Shown: positions 1 through 8,584, counted from the stretch's first letter. The stretch: 53,850 nucleotides of DNA from Bacillota bacterium (GCA_012516125.1 JAAYXB010000076.1:1-53850); one strand, 5' to 3'. Notes: generated by a model from the letters alone, not told the origin. Program-made: numbers and translations.

Positions 1-11
1 CCCCCGGGGGT

Positions 12-458
12 TTAGTTAATGACGATCCCGAGCCGCTTCAGTATCTCCTCGCCCCGGCGAATCGCCGCATTCTCGCGCTGCTGCCAATACACCCGCTCGC
101 CAACATAGTCCTTGTACCACTTGCTGTTGACGACTCGGGGATCATCCCAGGCCGCCTCGCCTTTCTCCTTAAATGCCTCGGCGACGGCCTTCTCTTCCTC
201 CTCGTCATAGACGTACTGGCCGGGCTTCCAGCCCTTCGCCTTCAGCGCTTCATGCTCCGGAATGGGCTGTGCGGTCCCCCATTCCGGGTGCCCGGCCTGA
301 TGCAGCGCGTTCATGCCGTTCCGAATTGTTGCTACAACCTGCTGTAGTTCGTCCGGATGGTTCAGCCAATACTCCAGACCGTACTCAGCAATGATTGACT
401 TGGCCCGGCATACCTCCATTCCTTTAAGAACAGCAATGTAGCGAGGAATCTCGCCCAT
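12..458 (-). CDS. hypothetical protein, ~148 aa
   Basis: I do not recognise this family. The protein is soluble, charged and rich in Glu, Lys and Trp, with no signal peptide or membrane segment. I chose the ATG at 458 because an AGGTGAG ribosome binding site lies just upstream; the in-frame GTG at 494 has no better site. It is the last of three genes reading leftwards behind the SAM riboswitch at 1.8 kb, but hairpins separate it from its upstream neighbours, so co-transcription is uncertain. The stop codon lies 11 bases from the window edge, so what follows cannot be seen. Confidence 0.6.
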   Translation of the reverse strand: MGEIPRYIAVLKGMEVCRAKSIIAEYGLEYWLNHPDELQQVVATIRNGMNALHQAGHPEWGTAQPIPEHEALKAKGWKPGQYVYDEEEEKAVAEAFKEKGEAAWDDPRVVNSKWYKDYVGERVYWQQRENAAIRRGEEILKRLGIVIN

Positions 459-545
459 TCTGCTCACCTGCCTTTCTTCCTGTCCCTCTCCCACTCCCGC
501 TCTTTGCTGTGGGCAGTGGGGTAAAGCGGTATCCTGCTGGAGGGA

Positions 546-566
546 GCAGGGGCCAAAGGCCCCTGC
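546..566 (-). terminator. hairpin right after the PDZ-like gene
   Basis: A perfect 9-bp GC-rich stem (GCAGGGGCC / GGCCCCTGC) with a 3-base loop begins immediately after the stop codon of the gene at 567-1010. No T-run follows on the minus strand, so it is at best a weak terminator or a 3'-end stabilising hairpin. Confidence 0.4.
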
Positions 567-1010
567 TTACACTTCGCCCTCTTGCAGCGGCCTGGTCGGT
601 CTTGTGCCCAGGCGCACATAGCGTCCCAGGGTCGAGTACGTCCACCAGGGTTCAGTGCCCGTCTTGCGCTTGAGGACCACGAGCACGGTGTCCCCAGCCC
701 GGCAGTAATCCGCAAGCTCGTGGGGCAGGAAGAAGTCGAACCCCTTTTGGATTGCCACGATGTAGTCTCCCTTTTGGATGTCTGCCGAGTCGGCGGGCGA
801 ATTGGGGAAGACGCCTTCGACGCGGACAGCAAGGGTCACGTCGAACCGTGGTCGTGACCAGATGATCCCGAGGTAGGGCAAGCCGTACCAGTAGGATGGA
901 GTGCTGGCCTGGGCGATTGTCACATACTCCTGGGCGAATGCAGGCCAGGCCACAAGCACCGCCACCAGGATCACGAACACCGTCACTGCCTTCCTTGAAC
1001 CTCTCATCAT
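567..1010 (-). CDS. secreted PDZ-like domain protein
   Basis: A 147-residue exported protein. Residues 1-26 form a classic signal peptide: a basic start (MMRGSRK), a hydrophobic core and a PAFAQ cleavage site. The rest resembles a single PDZ domain, with a GVFPNSPADSADIQKGDYIV stretch typical of PDZ carboxylate-binding folds (..SPA...G...GD.I). It has no attached protease domain, so it may be a stand-alone substrate- or partner-binding module outside the membrane. The start is supported by GAGGAGGGAC about 8 bases upstream. It lies downstream of the riboswitch-controlled gene at 1162-1650, but a strong hairpin lies between them. No close family name can be given. Confidence 0.7.
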   Translation of the reverse strand: MMRGSRKAVTVFVILVAVLVAWPAFAQEYVTIAQASTPSYWYGLPYLGIIWSRPRFDVTLAVRVEGVFPNSPADSADIQKGDYIVAIQKGFDFFLPHELADYCRAGDTVLVVLKRKTGTEPWWTYSTLGRYVRLGTRPTRPLQEGEV

Positions 1011-1144
1011 GCGTGTCCCTCCTCATTGTATTTAGCTCTTGGATACGATGCGGGTGCGCACCGTTGTTCCCCACGCGTTCCCAGGTCCCGGCATACGTGT
1101 TACAATAAGAGGGCAGGGCGGAGTGATTTGCATCACGTCCTGCT

Positions 1145-1183
1145 GGCAGAGGGCGCCTGCCTCACCGCGACGCGCCCTCTGCC
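1145..1183 (-). terminator. 12-bp hairpin over the end of the riboswitch-controlled gene
   Basis: GGCAGAGGGCGC at 1145-1156 pairs perfectly with GCGCCCTCTGCC at 1172-1183. The stop codon of the gene at 1162-1650 lies in the 15-base loop. No T-tract follows on the minus strand, so it may terminate weakly or mark the end of the mRNA. Confidence 0.45.
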
Positions 1184-1650
1184 TGCTTTTGTTCCAGGCG
1201 CCAGAGTTCGCCGTTCACATGCTCTTCAATGGAAAGGTAGATATCCCATGCCTCCGGCGAGACCAATTTCTTAAGCTCGTCCCGCAGCCTGCGGACAGCC
1301 TGCCGGCACTGCTGCCGGGCAAGCATGTCGCGGAGATAGTCCACTTTCGCACGCTGATGCCTCAAGGTCTGCACTTCCTCGAACGTGGCCGCGCCGGACC
1401 GGAAGCACATCATCCGTTCCTCGATCATGTCGCATATCGCGTCAAGCTCTATCCCCGCTCCCTCGGCGCCCTTGAGGGCTTTCTCCTGGGCGCGGTTCAG
1501 TGCCTGGGCGATGTCATCTTCCCCTTCGGAAAGACAATCGAACGACGCGACGAGTGCAGCGCACACGCTGTCGGTGAACGTCTCAAGGTCGTCGTGTTCG
1601 ACTCCCACACCCGCCAGTGCTTGCATTACCACCCGCTTCAGGCGGTCCAT
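1162..1650 (-). CDS. unknown helical protein downstream of a SAM-I riboswitch
   Basis: A 162-residue protein of no family I recognise. It is soluble and predicted to be mostly helical, with several Cys residues (for example the DSVCAALVASFDCLSEG region and RQQCRQAVRRL) and no signal peptide. I chose ATG 1650 because GAGAGGAGG lies 7 bases upstream; the open frame continues upstream only into the riboswitch terminator region. The transcript starts at a near-consensus promoter at 1885-1914 and passes through a SAM-I riboswitch and an intrinsic terminator. Expression should therefore fall when S-adenosylmethionine is abundant, which would suggest a link to methionine, cysteine or SAM metabolism. 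That link is inferred from regulation only; the protein itself gives no functional motif. Confidence 0.75.
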   Translation of the reverse strand: MDRLKRVVMQALAGVGVEHDDLETFTDSVCAALVASFDCLSEGEDDIAQALNRAQEKALKGAEGAGIELDAICDMIEERMMCFRSGAATFEEVQTLRHQRAKVDYLRDMLARQQCRQAVRRLRDELKKLVSPEAWDIYLSIEEHVNGELWRLEQKQAEGASR

Positions 1651-1695
1651 ACCGTGCCTCCTCTCTCGCGTACCCCGCCCTGCCAAACACGAAAA

Positions 1696-1720
1696 GCCCT
1701 CTTCCGCCGAGGAAGAGGGC
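1696..1720 (-). terminator. intrinsic terminator of the SAM-I riboswitch
   Basis: On the minus strand GCCCTCTTCC and GGAAGAGGGC form a perfect 10-bp stem around a 5-base loop, followed by TTTTCG. It lies 24 bases after the aptamer and 46 bases before the start codon of the controlled gene, as expected for the OFF-switch expression platform of an S-box leader. Confidence 0.88.
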
Positions 1721-1743
1721 ACACAAAACAACCGGGTATTGCC

Positions 1744-1870
1744 TCTCATCTCTCAGCGGAAAACCTCCGCTGCAGGATTTGGCACCTTACCCGCGCCCGC
1801 GTCACCAGACGCGTCTTGGGCAGGTTGCCGGGCTTCATCGGGCCAGTCCCTCCGCCGCTCTTGATGAGAT
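1744..1870 (-). promoter_or_regulatory. SAM-I (S-box) riboswitch aptamer
   Basis: The minus strand carries the conserved S-box core. P1 is formed by ATCTCATC at the 5' end and GATGAGA at the 3' end. Within it come GGAGGGACTGGCCC, GATGAAGCCCGGCAACC, then GGTGCCAAATCCTGC and a closing AGAGATGAGA. These are the invariant blocks of the SAM-I family. With SAM bound, the family stabilises P1 and lets a downstream terminator form, which is present at 1696-1720. A 99-residue minus-strand open frame through this stretch is only the RNA read as protein. Confidence 0.96.
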
Positions 1871-1884
1871 ATTTTCCAATTGTT

Positions 1885-1914
1885 ATTATAACCAGCCCCT
1901 TCCTGATCTGTCAA
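1885..1914 (-). promoter_or_regulatory. sigma-A-type promoter of the riboswitch transcript
   Basis: The minus strand shows TTGACA (1914-1909) and TATAAT (1890-1885), both perfect consensus, separated by 18 bases. Transcription would start near 1878, a few bases before the 5' strand of riboswitch P1. Confidence 0.9.
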
Positions 1915-1939
1915 ACCAGAATGCGCGAGATATAAGGAG

Positions 1940-2416
1940 CCCGCCGGAGTGACGACCCGCTCTGGAGACCTCGTAGCGGCCCCGTCAGTATTACCGGGAT
2001 AATTGTCAGCGAAGCCATATGAGCGTCGACAGCAGGACGCCGCAATGACCACGGATCACGCCTTACAAGTTCGCCGAAGCCGAACAGGAGAGCCGGTTCC
2101 TGCCGCCCCGAGTGTGGACGTCTTTCCCCAACAACACCCGCCGCGGTTACTACCGGCGTCCCCGGGACGCTCGGTAGGTGTCCCCCAAACCCAGTCTGCA
2201 GGAAGAATCCATCCATGGGCTCCGGTCCGCAAGCTCGGCACACCGCGGGTCTAGCCCCAGGAAGCTATGTCCGGCTCCCGCGAACTTCAGTATATTGAAC
2301 CTTTTTTCATGACATGGCAGGCACTCTCGAAGCGGTGGAGAAACATAAAGAGCAAAAGTTAGGTCGCGCTGCCGCTACGGCTTCGCGGGCGGTTCATCCT
2401 AGCCTCTATAAAGGGT
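1940..2416. other. intergenic stretch without a convincing gene
   Basis: This gap lies between the minus-strand riboswitch transcript and the plus-strand peptide-transporter operon. Open frames here are short, overlap on opposite strands and lack protein-like composition. It should contain the promoter of the transporter operon, but I found no clear -35/-10 pair. Confidence 0.5.
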
Positions 2417-2562
2417 AATCCTCCATGCCGAGCGTAGCCCGTCACCATCGAAAGGGTGAAAATGGCAACCGTCGGCTACTTTCGGGGTAGTCGTCCGTGC
2501 CAGCCTGCGGCTTGCGCCATCGAGAGTATGAAAATGGTAACCGACTCAGACCGCCAAACCTG
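2417..2562 (+). repeat. two tandem ~71-bp structured repeat units, left copy
   Basis: Two units begin at 2417 (AATCCTCCATGCC) and 2489 (AGTCGTCCGTGCC). Each then has a variable stretch, CCATCGA-AG, TGAAAATGG-AACCG and, in the first unit, CTTTCGGGGTAG. CGAAAG can pair with CTTTCG in the first unit. Related units lie at 8234-8470, so the family flanks the transporter operon on both sides. Confidence 0.75.
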
Positions 2563-2602
2563 TGTCGCCTGTGTCTACAGGATCGGAGGAGGGAACGCAT
2601 AA

Positions 2603-4138
2603 ATGAGGATCGCTCGGTCTGTGCTGGTGTTGCTGGTTGTCGCGCTCCTCGTGCCGCTGCAGTCGGGGCGCGCGGCCGAAACCACGCTTGTCATCCTGAT
2701 TCCATCGGACGTGGCAAACCTGGATCCTGCCTTTTGCATGGACAACGTCGAGTGGCGACAGACCTATGTTGCGTACGATAGGCTCGTCCAGTACGATGGG
2801 AAATCCACTAAGGTGAAGCCCATGCTGGCTGAGTCTTGGGACATCTCCCCGGACGGCAAGGTGTACACATTCAGACTTCGACGGGACGTTAAGTTCTGGG
2901 ACGGCACCCCGCTGGACGCAAACGCCGTGAAGTTCTCCTTCGACCGCGTCCAGAAGATGGGCAAGGGCCCGTCTGAGGCTTTCACGGCCTTGTCCGAAGT
3001 CAAGGTGATCGATGCGTATACCGTGCAGATGGTGCTGCGGCACCCGTTTGCGCCGTTTCTATCCTGCCTGGCAACCAACGGTGGCGGGATAGTCAACCCC
3101 AAGGTGATGCGGCAGGCAAAGAACGGGGACCTGGCCCACGAGTACCTTTCAACGCACCTCATGGGCAGCGGCCCATACAAGCTGAAAGAATGGGTGCGCG
3201 ACCAGCACATCATTCTCGAAGCCAACCCGAATTACTGGGGCGGCAAGCCGAAGGTCAGCACCGTCGTGATGAAGATCGTCCCCGAGCCCGGGGTTCAGAG
3301 GATGATGTTGCTGCGGGGCGAAGCTCACATCGCCGAAGGTCTTCTGATAGAGCAGATACAGAAACTGCGCGGCGAAAAAGGAATAGTGGTCGTGGAAGAG
3401 CCCAGCCAGTATTGCTGCTACGTATACATCAACACCCAGCGCAAACCGTTAGATAACCCGAAAGTTCGGCAGGCTCTCGCCCACGCCGTCGACTACCAGG
3501 GGATCATCAAGAGCGTCCTTCAGGGCTGCGGAACGCAGATGAGGGGACCTATACCGACCGGGATGTGGGGCCACAGCGAGTCCGTGTTTCAGTATCAGCG
3601 GGACGTAGCGAAAGCGAAGCAGCTCCTGGCTGAAGCAGGTGTCGAGGACCTCAGACTCAAGATCTTGTACTCCGACCGCGTACCGACATGGGCGCAAGAA
3701 GTGATGATCCTGCAGGCCAATTTCCGGGACATCGGTGTCAAGCTGGAGCCGGAGATGTACGCCTACGCGACCATGAGAGATAAGATAGACCGCGGCGACT
3801 TCGATCTCTGCATGGGGGTGTGGATGCCCGACTATGCGGACCCGTACATGTTCATGACGTACTGGTTTGACTCTACGAACTTCGGTCTCGCGGGCAACAG
3901 AGCTTTCTACTCCAACCCCAAAGTAGACGCCCTCATAAGGAAAGCCGCCGTCAGCACCTCTCAACCGGAGCGCGAGAGACTCTACCTGGACGCTCAGAAG
4001 ATAATCATGCAGGATTGCCCATACATATTCCTCTACCAGAAGAACTACTTGCTGGCGATGCGTTCCAATGTAAAAGGCTTCGTTTACAACCCGATGCTGA
4101 CGAACATCTACAACCTCCTGGACATGTGGATCGAGTGA
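2603..4138 (+). CDS. peptide/nickel-type ABC transporter substrate-binding protein
   Basis: A 511-residue extracellular solute-binding protein of family 5 (DppA/OppA type). Residues 1-25 are a signal peptide (MRIARS, hydrophobic core, GRAAET). No lipobox Cys is obvious, so the anchoring mode is unclear. Family hallmarks include the early LDPAF segment, the AESW-ISPDGKVYTFRLR block near residue 75, WDGTPL-A-AVKFSFDR, and the late IYLLD-like C-terminus. GGAGGAGGG sits about 10 bases before the ATG. It is the first gene of a plus-strand operon with two permeases and two ATPases. Family members bind oligopeptides, dipeptides, nickel or sugars; the ligand here cannot be read from sequence. Confidence 0.93.
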   Translation: MRIARSVLVLLVVALLVPLQSGRAAETTLVILIPSDVANLDPAFCMDNVEWRQTYVAYDRLVQYDGKSTKVKPMLAESWDISPDGKVYTFRLRRDVKFWDGTPLDANAVKFSFDRVQKMGKGPSEAFTALSEVKVIDAYTVQMVLRHPFAPFLSCLATNGGGIVNPKVMRQAKNGDLAHEYLSTHLMGSGPYKLKEWVRDQHIILEANPNYWGGKPKVSTVVMKIVPEPGVQRMMLLRGEAHIAEGLLIEQIQKLRGEKGIVVVEEPSQYCCYVYINTQRKPLDNPKVRQALAHAVDYQGIIKSVLQGCGTQMRGPIPTGMWGHSESVFQYQRDVAKAKQLLAEAGVEDLRLKILYSDRVPTWAQEVMILQANFRDIGVKLEPEMYAYATMRDKIDRGDFDLCMGVWMPDYADPYMFMTYWFDSTNFGLAGNRAFYSNPKVDALIRKAAVSTSQPERERLYLDAQKIIMQDCPYIFLYQKNYLLAMRSNVKGFVYNPMLTNIYNLLDMWIE

Positions 4139-4283
4139 CTATGGATAACCGACCTCGAAATCAAACCGTGCGCGGATCACGGGCGGCGCGGCCGCAGATT
4201 GTGCGAGAGCCTGGCGGTATGATCGCTTGACTCCGGCGCGCGCTATCCATTGCTGACGACAGTGCAAGACAGTGCAAGGGCAC

Positions 4284-4320
4284 GGTGTGGGTGGCGTGGG
4301 CGGCCGAAGCCACCCACACC
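4284..4320 (+). promoter_or_regulatory. intercistronic hairpin between binding protein and permease
   Basis: GGTGTGGGTGGC (4284-4295) pairs perfectly with GCCACCCACACC (4309-4320) around a 13-base loop. No T-run follows. Such hairpins after binding-protein genes often protect the upstream mRNA, giving more binding protein than permease. That role is inferred. Confidence 0.6.
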
Positions 4321-4342
4321 CTAACCCGGGGGTGGGCGTGGC

Positions 4343-5356
4343 ATGAACATGGTAACTTTCGTGAGCCGGAGATTGGTTGCGATGGTGCCGGTGCTGCTTG
4401 GTGTCACCATTCTCACCTTCTTGTTGTCGCACGTCATACCGGGTGATCCTGCAAGGCTCCTCGTCGGCCAGAAAGCGTCGGACGAAGTGGTGAAGAGGAT
4501 GCGGGAGGAACTGGGGCTCAACGACCCACTACACATACAGTACTGGAATTACCTAAAGCAACTTCTCCGTGGCGACTTGGGGACGTCCATCAGAAACCGG
4601 CGGCCCGTGGTTCAGGATCTTGCGGAAAGATTCCCTGCTAGTTTCGAACTCACCTTTGTGAGCCTGTTCATATGCGTGATAATCGCTATTCCCCTCGGGA
4701 TACTGACCGCCGTCCGGCGCAACCACGTGGTGGACCATGTCACGAGGGTGTTGGCTCTGCTTGGAGTGTCGACACCGGTGTTCTGGTGGGGGCTTCTCTT
4801 GCTCCTCATCTTCTATTTCCGCTTGGGATGGTTGCCAGGGCCGGGCAGAATAGACCTTGCGGTACCCCCGCCAGCCGGCCGCACAGGCCTCTATATCCTG
4901 GACAGCCTCCTATCGCGGGATTGGAGGGCTCTCGGCAGCAGCCTCCGGCACCTGGTGCTGCCCGCTTTCTGCCTGTCCTACGTGTACCTGGCCATAATGA
5001 CCAGGATGATCCGGTCTAGTATGCTAGACGTCCTGAACCTGGACTACATAAGGACGGCGCGGGCGAACGGTCTGCCGGAGCGGGCGATAATCTTCAGGCA
5101 CGCGCTTAGGAATGCGCTGGTACCGACTGTAACAATAGTCGGCTTGTCGTTCGGCGAACTCATTGGAGGCGCCATACTTACTGAGACTATCTTCGCGTGG
5201 CCCGGGCTGGGCTCGTATATGGTAGACTCCGTGCTGTTTCTGGACTTCCCTGCCATAATGGGGTGCACGATACTCGTATGCCTCATCTACATGACCGCCA
5301 ATCTGGTCGTGGACATCGCATACGGCTTTCTGGACCCTCGGATCCGGTGGGGGTGA
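4343..5356 (+). CDS. ABC transporter permease, DppB type
   Basis: A 337-residue integral membrane permease of the binding-protein-dependent inner-membrane family (DppB/OppB/GsiC). The N-terminus has TM1 (LVAMVPVLLGVTILTFLLSH) followed by the diagnostic IPGDPAR. The periplasmic region has GLNDPLHIQYWNYL and GDLGTSI. The EAA-type loop that contacts the ATPase is in YIRTARANGLPERAIIFRHA. Five to six membrane segments are visible and the length is typical. It begins about 200 bases after the binding-protein gene, behind a strong hairpin, and runs almost directly into the second permease. The start has only a modest GGGGGTGGG upstream. Confidence 0.95.
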   Translation: MNMVTFVSRRLVAMVPVLLGVTILTFLLSHVIPGDPARLLVGQKASDEVVKRMREELGLNDPLHIQYWNYLKQLLRGDLGTSIRNRRPVVQDLAERFPASFELTFVSLFICVIIAIPLGILTAVRRNHVVDHVTRVLALLGVSTPVFWWGLLLLLIFYFRLGWLPGPGRIDLAVPPPAGRTGLYILDSLLSRDWRALGSSLRHLVLPAFCLSYVYLAIMTRMIRSSMLDVLNLDYIRTARANGLPERAIIFRHALRNALVPTVTIVGLSFGELIGGAILTETIFAWPGLGSYMVDSVLFLDFPAIMGCTILVCLIYMTANLVVDIAYGFLDPRIRWG

Positions 5357-5360
5357 GACG

Positions 5361-6254
5361 ATGTGCCCGGGAGCTGCCGAGAGGAGCTATGGCCTCCGCG
5401 AGATGAGTCCCTGGATGAAGGACTTCTTGTTTACCATTAGGCTGGTCTACCGGAATCCCCTGGCCATGGCGGGAATCGTCATCATAACCTGCCTTGTGCT
5501 GGTCGCGGTCTTCGCGCCGTTGCTCGCGCCGTACTCCCCGATCGATATCAGCCTGGACGAGAGGCTGTCGCCGCCCAGCGCGTCCCACCTCTTGGGTACC
5601 GACGAGATGGGTCGTGATATACTTAGCCGGGTGATATACGGCGCCCGAATCTCGATCAGGATTGCAGTCACAGTGGTGACTATTGGCGGGGCGGTCGGCT
5701 CCATTCTGGGTGCCACAGCGGGCTACTTGCGAGGCAGGATGGGCAGTATTATCATGCGCGTTATGGACATGATCCTCGCCTTTCCTGCGCTGGTATTGTG
5801 CATGGTCCTGGCCGCGGCGCTCGGGCCGAGCCTCAACAACGCACTCCTTGCAATAGCGTTCGTACAGATCCCGAAGTACGCCCGGCTGGTGCACGGCCAG
5901 GCGCTGTCGTTGCGGGAAAAGCACTATGTACTGGCTGCGCGCTCCATGGCCGCCAGCACCCCGTGGATCATCTGGCACCACATATTCCCGGGCTGCCTTT
6001 CCTCGGTTCTGGTGCTCGCTACAATGGGAATGGGCGAGGCGATCCTTCTTGCAGCGTCGCTCAGCTTCATAGGACTCGGCGCCCAGCCCCCTGAGCCGGA
6101 GTGGGGAGCCATGGTCGCCATGGGTCGGCAGTATCTCATGGATCACTGGTGGCTGGCGACCTTCCCAGGGTTGGCCATTCTCGTGGTCGCTGTGGGCTTC
6201 AACATCCTCGGAGATGCACTCCGTGACATTCTCGACCCTCGATTGAGGCGATAG
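5361..6254 (+). CDS. ABC transporter permease, DppC type
   Basis: A 297-residue second permease subunit (DppC/OppC). It has the typical N-terminal membrane segment (MAGIVIITCLVLVAVFAPLL), the HLLGTDEMGRDILSRVIYGA motif, and the EAA loop near YVLAARSMAASTPWIIWHHI. A conserved C-terminus (GDALRDILDPRLRR) closes the protein. It would pair with the DppB-type subunit to form the translocation channel. The ATG lies 4 bases after the preceding stop with GGGGGTGAG upstream; an internal ATG at 5403 is a less likely start. Translation is probably coupled along the operon. Confidence 0.95.
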   Translation: MCPGAAERSYGLREMSPWMKDFLFTIRLVYRNPLAMAGIVIITCLVLVAVFAPLLAPYSPIDISLDERLSPPSASHLLGTDEMGRDILSRVIYGARISIRIAVTVVTIGGAVGSILGATAGYLRGRMGSIIMRVMDMILAFPALVLCMVLAAALGPSLNNALLAIAFVQIPKYARLVHGQALSLREKHYVLAARSMAASTPWIIWHHIFPGCLSSVLVLATMGMGEAILLAASLSFIGLGAQPPEPEWGAMVAMGRQYLMDHWWLATFPGLAILVVAVGFNILGDALRDILDPRLRR

Positions 6255-6258
6255 ACGT

Positions 6259-7236
6259 ATGGGTGAAAAGCTCTTGCTCCAGGTCGAGGATTTACACACA
6301 TACTTCTACACGCTCCAGGGCGTGATCAAGGCGATCGACGGCGTCAACCTGTGCGTGAGGGAAGGTGAGATCCTTGGCCTCGTGGGGGAGAGCGGGTGCG
6401 GTAAGTCGGTGACGGCTCTCAGCATCCTGGGCCTGGTGCCGAGCCCTCCCGGCAGGGTGGAAGGAGGTCGGATCCTGTTTGAAGGGGAGGACCTCCTTGC
6501 GAAAACCCCGGCGGAGATGAGGAGCATCAGGGGTAGCAGGATAGCCATGATATTCCAGGAGCCGATGAGCTCCCTAAACCCCGTCTTTCGCATCGGCGAC
6601 CAAATGATCGAGGTCATCAAGCTGCACAAGAAGGTGTCTACAGGCAGCGCGCGCATCCAGGCGCTTGAGATGCTGCACGAGGTCAGGATGCCGGACCCAG
6701 AGGCCGTGCTGGCCAAGTACCCCTTCCAGCTGAGCGGCGGTATGCTGCAGCGCGTCATGATCGCCATTGCTCTTTCATGCGAGCCCTCATTGCTGCTCGC
6801 CGACGAGCCAACGACTGCCCTCGATGTTACAGTACAGGCGCAGATCCTGAACCTCATGAAAGACCTGATACGCAAGCGAAACGCAGCTGTTCTCCTGATA
6901 ACGCATGCGTTAGGCGTTGTGGCGCAGACCTGCGACGCGGTGTCGGTGATGTATGCGGGTACCGTAGTTGAATCGGGCTCCGTCGAAAGTATTTTCCGCA
7001 GCCCGGCGCACCCATACACTCGCGGCCTGATGGAGTGCATTCCCGATCCGTCTCGTAAGTCAGATAAGCTGAAGATCATACCTGGGACTGTTCCCGATCC
7101 TGTGAACCCTCCGCCCGGGTGCAGGTTCCATCCAAGGTGCTACAAGGCGACCGCAACCTGTTCCCAGATCAGGCCTGACCCTGTGAGAGTCGGACCGGGC
7201 CACGTGGTGTGCTGTCATTATCCGGAGGAAGGATGA
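6259..7236 (+). CDS. ABC transporter ATP-binding protein, DppD type
   Basis: A 325-residue ATPase of the DppD/OppD group. Walker A is GESGCGKS near residue 44; the Q-loop is in [12 protein letters not shown]; the signature is LSGGMLQR; Walker B is [12 protein letters not shown]; the switch His is in [10 protein letters not shown]. The signature GGM replaces the usual GGQ or GGMRQR form, a common variant in this subgroup. The C-terminal oligopeptide-transporter domain contains CRFHPRC and further Cys, the pattern that binds an iron-sulfur cluster in some DppD homologues. The stop overlaps the next start (ATGA). Confidence 0.95.
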   Translation: MGEKLLLQVEDLHTYFYTLQGVIKAIDGVNLCVREGEILGLVGESGCGKSVTALSILGLVPSPPGRVEGGRILFEGEDLLAKTPAEMRSIRGSRIAMIFQEPMSSLNPVFRIGDQMIEVIKLHKKVSTGSARIQALEMLHEVRMPDPEAVLAKYPFQLSGGMLQRVMIAIALSCEPSLLLADEPTTALDVTVQAQILNLMKDLIRKRNAAVLLITHALGVVAQTCDAVSVMYAGTVVESGSVESIFRSPAHPYTRGLMECIPDPSRKSDKLKIIPGTVPDPVNPPPGCRFHPRCYKATATCSQIRPDPVRVGPGHVVCCHYPEEG

Positions 7237-8222
7237 CCCGGATGCCCAAACCGCTGCTTGAGGTTAGAGGGCTTAAGAAGTACTTTGAGATACGCAAGGG
7301 CTTCCTGATGCGGACAGTTGGGTGGGTGAAAGCCGTCGACGGCGTAGACCTTGCTGTGTACCCTCTGGAAACCTTGGGCCTGGTGGGTGAGTCTGGTTGC
7401 GGGAAGACCACAGTGGGGCTGTGTATTGCGAGGCTGTATGAGGTGACGTCGGGGAAGATCTACTTCCAAGGCGCCGACCTCACGTCGCTCGCTGGCGAGA
7501 AGCTCCGGGCGATGAGGAGAAACATACAGCTAGTCTTTCAGGACCCGCAGTCCTCTCTCGACCCGCGCATGACGATTAAGCGTTCGGTCGGAGCTCCTCT
7601 CGCAATCCACGGTCTTGCGAAGGGCCGGGCCCTTGAGGAAAGAGTTGCCGACCTGCTCAGGATGGTCGGGCTTGACCCTCAGCACATGAACAGATACCCC
7701 CACGAGTTCAGCGGCGGCCAGAGGCAAAGAATCGGCATCGCGCGAGCGCTGGCACTAAGTCCGAAGCTGTTGATACTGGACGAACCGACCTCTGCCCTGG
7801 ACGTCTCGGTTCAATCGCAGATCCTGAACCTATTGCGAGATCTGCAGCAAAGGCTCCGGCTCTCGTATCTTTTCATATCACACGATCTGGGCGTGGTCCG
7901 TTACATGAGTTCTAGAATCGCCGTGATGTACCTGGGCAAGATCGTGGAGCTGGCCCCCTCTGAAGACCTGTTCTGTATGCCCCTACACCCGTATACCCAG
8001 GCGCTCCTCTCCTCGATCCCTTCGACCAATCCTGCCCACCGCGCCATGAGGGTGACGCTCGAGGGAGACATCCCGAGCCCCGCCAACCCTCCTTCGGGCT
8101 GCAGATTCCACACCAGGTGCACGTACGCTCGTGCCGAGTGTGCAAAGCTTGAGCCAGCGTTGCAGGACGCGGCTGCCGGGAGGTACGTCGCCTGCCACTT
8201 TCCGTTGAGCAATTCCCGGTAG
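7233..8222 (+). CDS. ABC transporter ATP-binding protein, DppF type
   Basis: A 329-residue partner ATPase (DppF/OppF). Walker A is GESGCGKT; the Q-loop is [11 protein letters not shown]; the signature is [15 protein letters not shown]; Walker B is [12 protein letters not shown]; the switch His is in [10 protein letters not shown]. The C-terminus has the same CRFHTRC oligopeptide domain as its partner. The ATG at 7233 overlaps the DppD stop and is directly preceded by GGAGGAAGG, so it is preferred over the in-frame codon at 7209. Two copies of AGCAATTCCCGG overlap the 3' end. Confidence 0.95.
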   Translation: MTRMPKPLLEVRGLKKYFEIRKGFLMRTVGWVKAVDGVDLAVYPLETLGLVGESGCGKTTVGLCIARLYEVTSGKIYFQGADLTSLAGEKLRAMRRNIQLVFQDPQSSLDPRMTIKRSVGAPLAIHGLAKGRALEERVADLLRMVGLDPQHMNRYPHEFSGGQRQRIGIARALALSPKLLILDEPTSALDVSVQSQILNLLRDLQQRLRLSYLFISHDLGVVRYMSSRIAVMYLGKIVELAPSEDLFCMPLHPYTQALLSSIPSTNPAHRAMRVTLEGDIPSPANPPSGCRFHTRCTYARAECAKLEPALQDAAAGRYVACHFPLSNSR

Positions 8223-8233
8223 CAATTCCCGGC

Positions 8234-8470
8234 AGTCGTCCATGGCGGCCAGCTGCCGCCAGCTGCCGCCGCCGTCGAGAGGATGAAAGCGGTAACCGAC
8301 GCCTGTTTTCGACGTAGTCGTCCATGCCCCGCGTTGCGCGCCACCACCGAAAGGCAAGGATGGCAACCGCCACCTGTTTTCGGGGTAGCCGCCCATGCCG
8401 ACTTCGTCGGCACCAGCGAAGGATGAAAACGCCCGGCCCATTTTCGTAGTAGACAGAAATCCGGAGTTCG
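8234..8470 (+). repeat. tandem ~61-82-bp structured repeat units, right copy
   Basis: Units start at 8234, 8316 and 8387 (AGTCGTCCATG, AGTCGTCCATGCC, AGCCGCCCATGCC), with a decayed fourth from 8448. Each has a variable insert, then a CCGAAAGG-type block, GG-AACCG and TTTTCGGGGTAG. The outer arms co-vary: GTCGA/TCGAC in the first, CCGAA/TTCGG in the second and GCGAA/TTCGT in the third. The third also holds TGCCGAC-TTC-GTCGGCA. These units belong to the family at 2417-2562 on the other side of the transporter operon. Confidence 0.75.
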
Positions 8471-8584
8471 CAACGGAGAATGGAAACGTCTTCGGAAACG
8501 CCGTTAGCCCAGCAACAGGTGGGTCCGGGCTTATCACAGGCAGCGCCTTCCAACCAAGTCTATCTCCCCTGTCCTACAGGCCAG

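Noticed and set aside
1039-1935. 298-codon plus-strand ORF
   Set aside because: It runs antisense through the gene at 1162-1650 and the riboswitch, with no ribosome binding site and non-protein-like composition.
1753-2052. 99-codon minus-strand ORF
   Set aside because: Its 3' half is the SAM-I riboswitch and its promoter read as protein; the RNA motifs explain the conservation.
5283-6299. 338-codon minus-strand ORF
   Set aside because: Antisense shadow of the DppC-type permease, His/Arg-rich with no family features.
8234-8470. Tandem units interpreted as a CRISPR array
   Set aside because: Conserved blocks are spread through the whole unit with covarying arms and the period varies (82, 71, 61), unlike fixed repeats with unrelated spacers.
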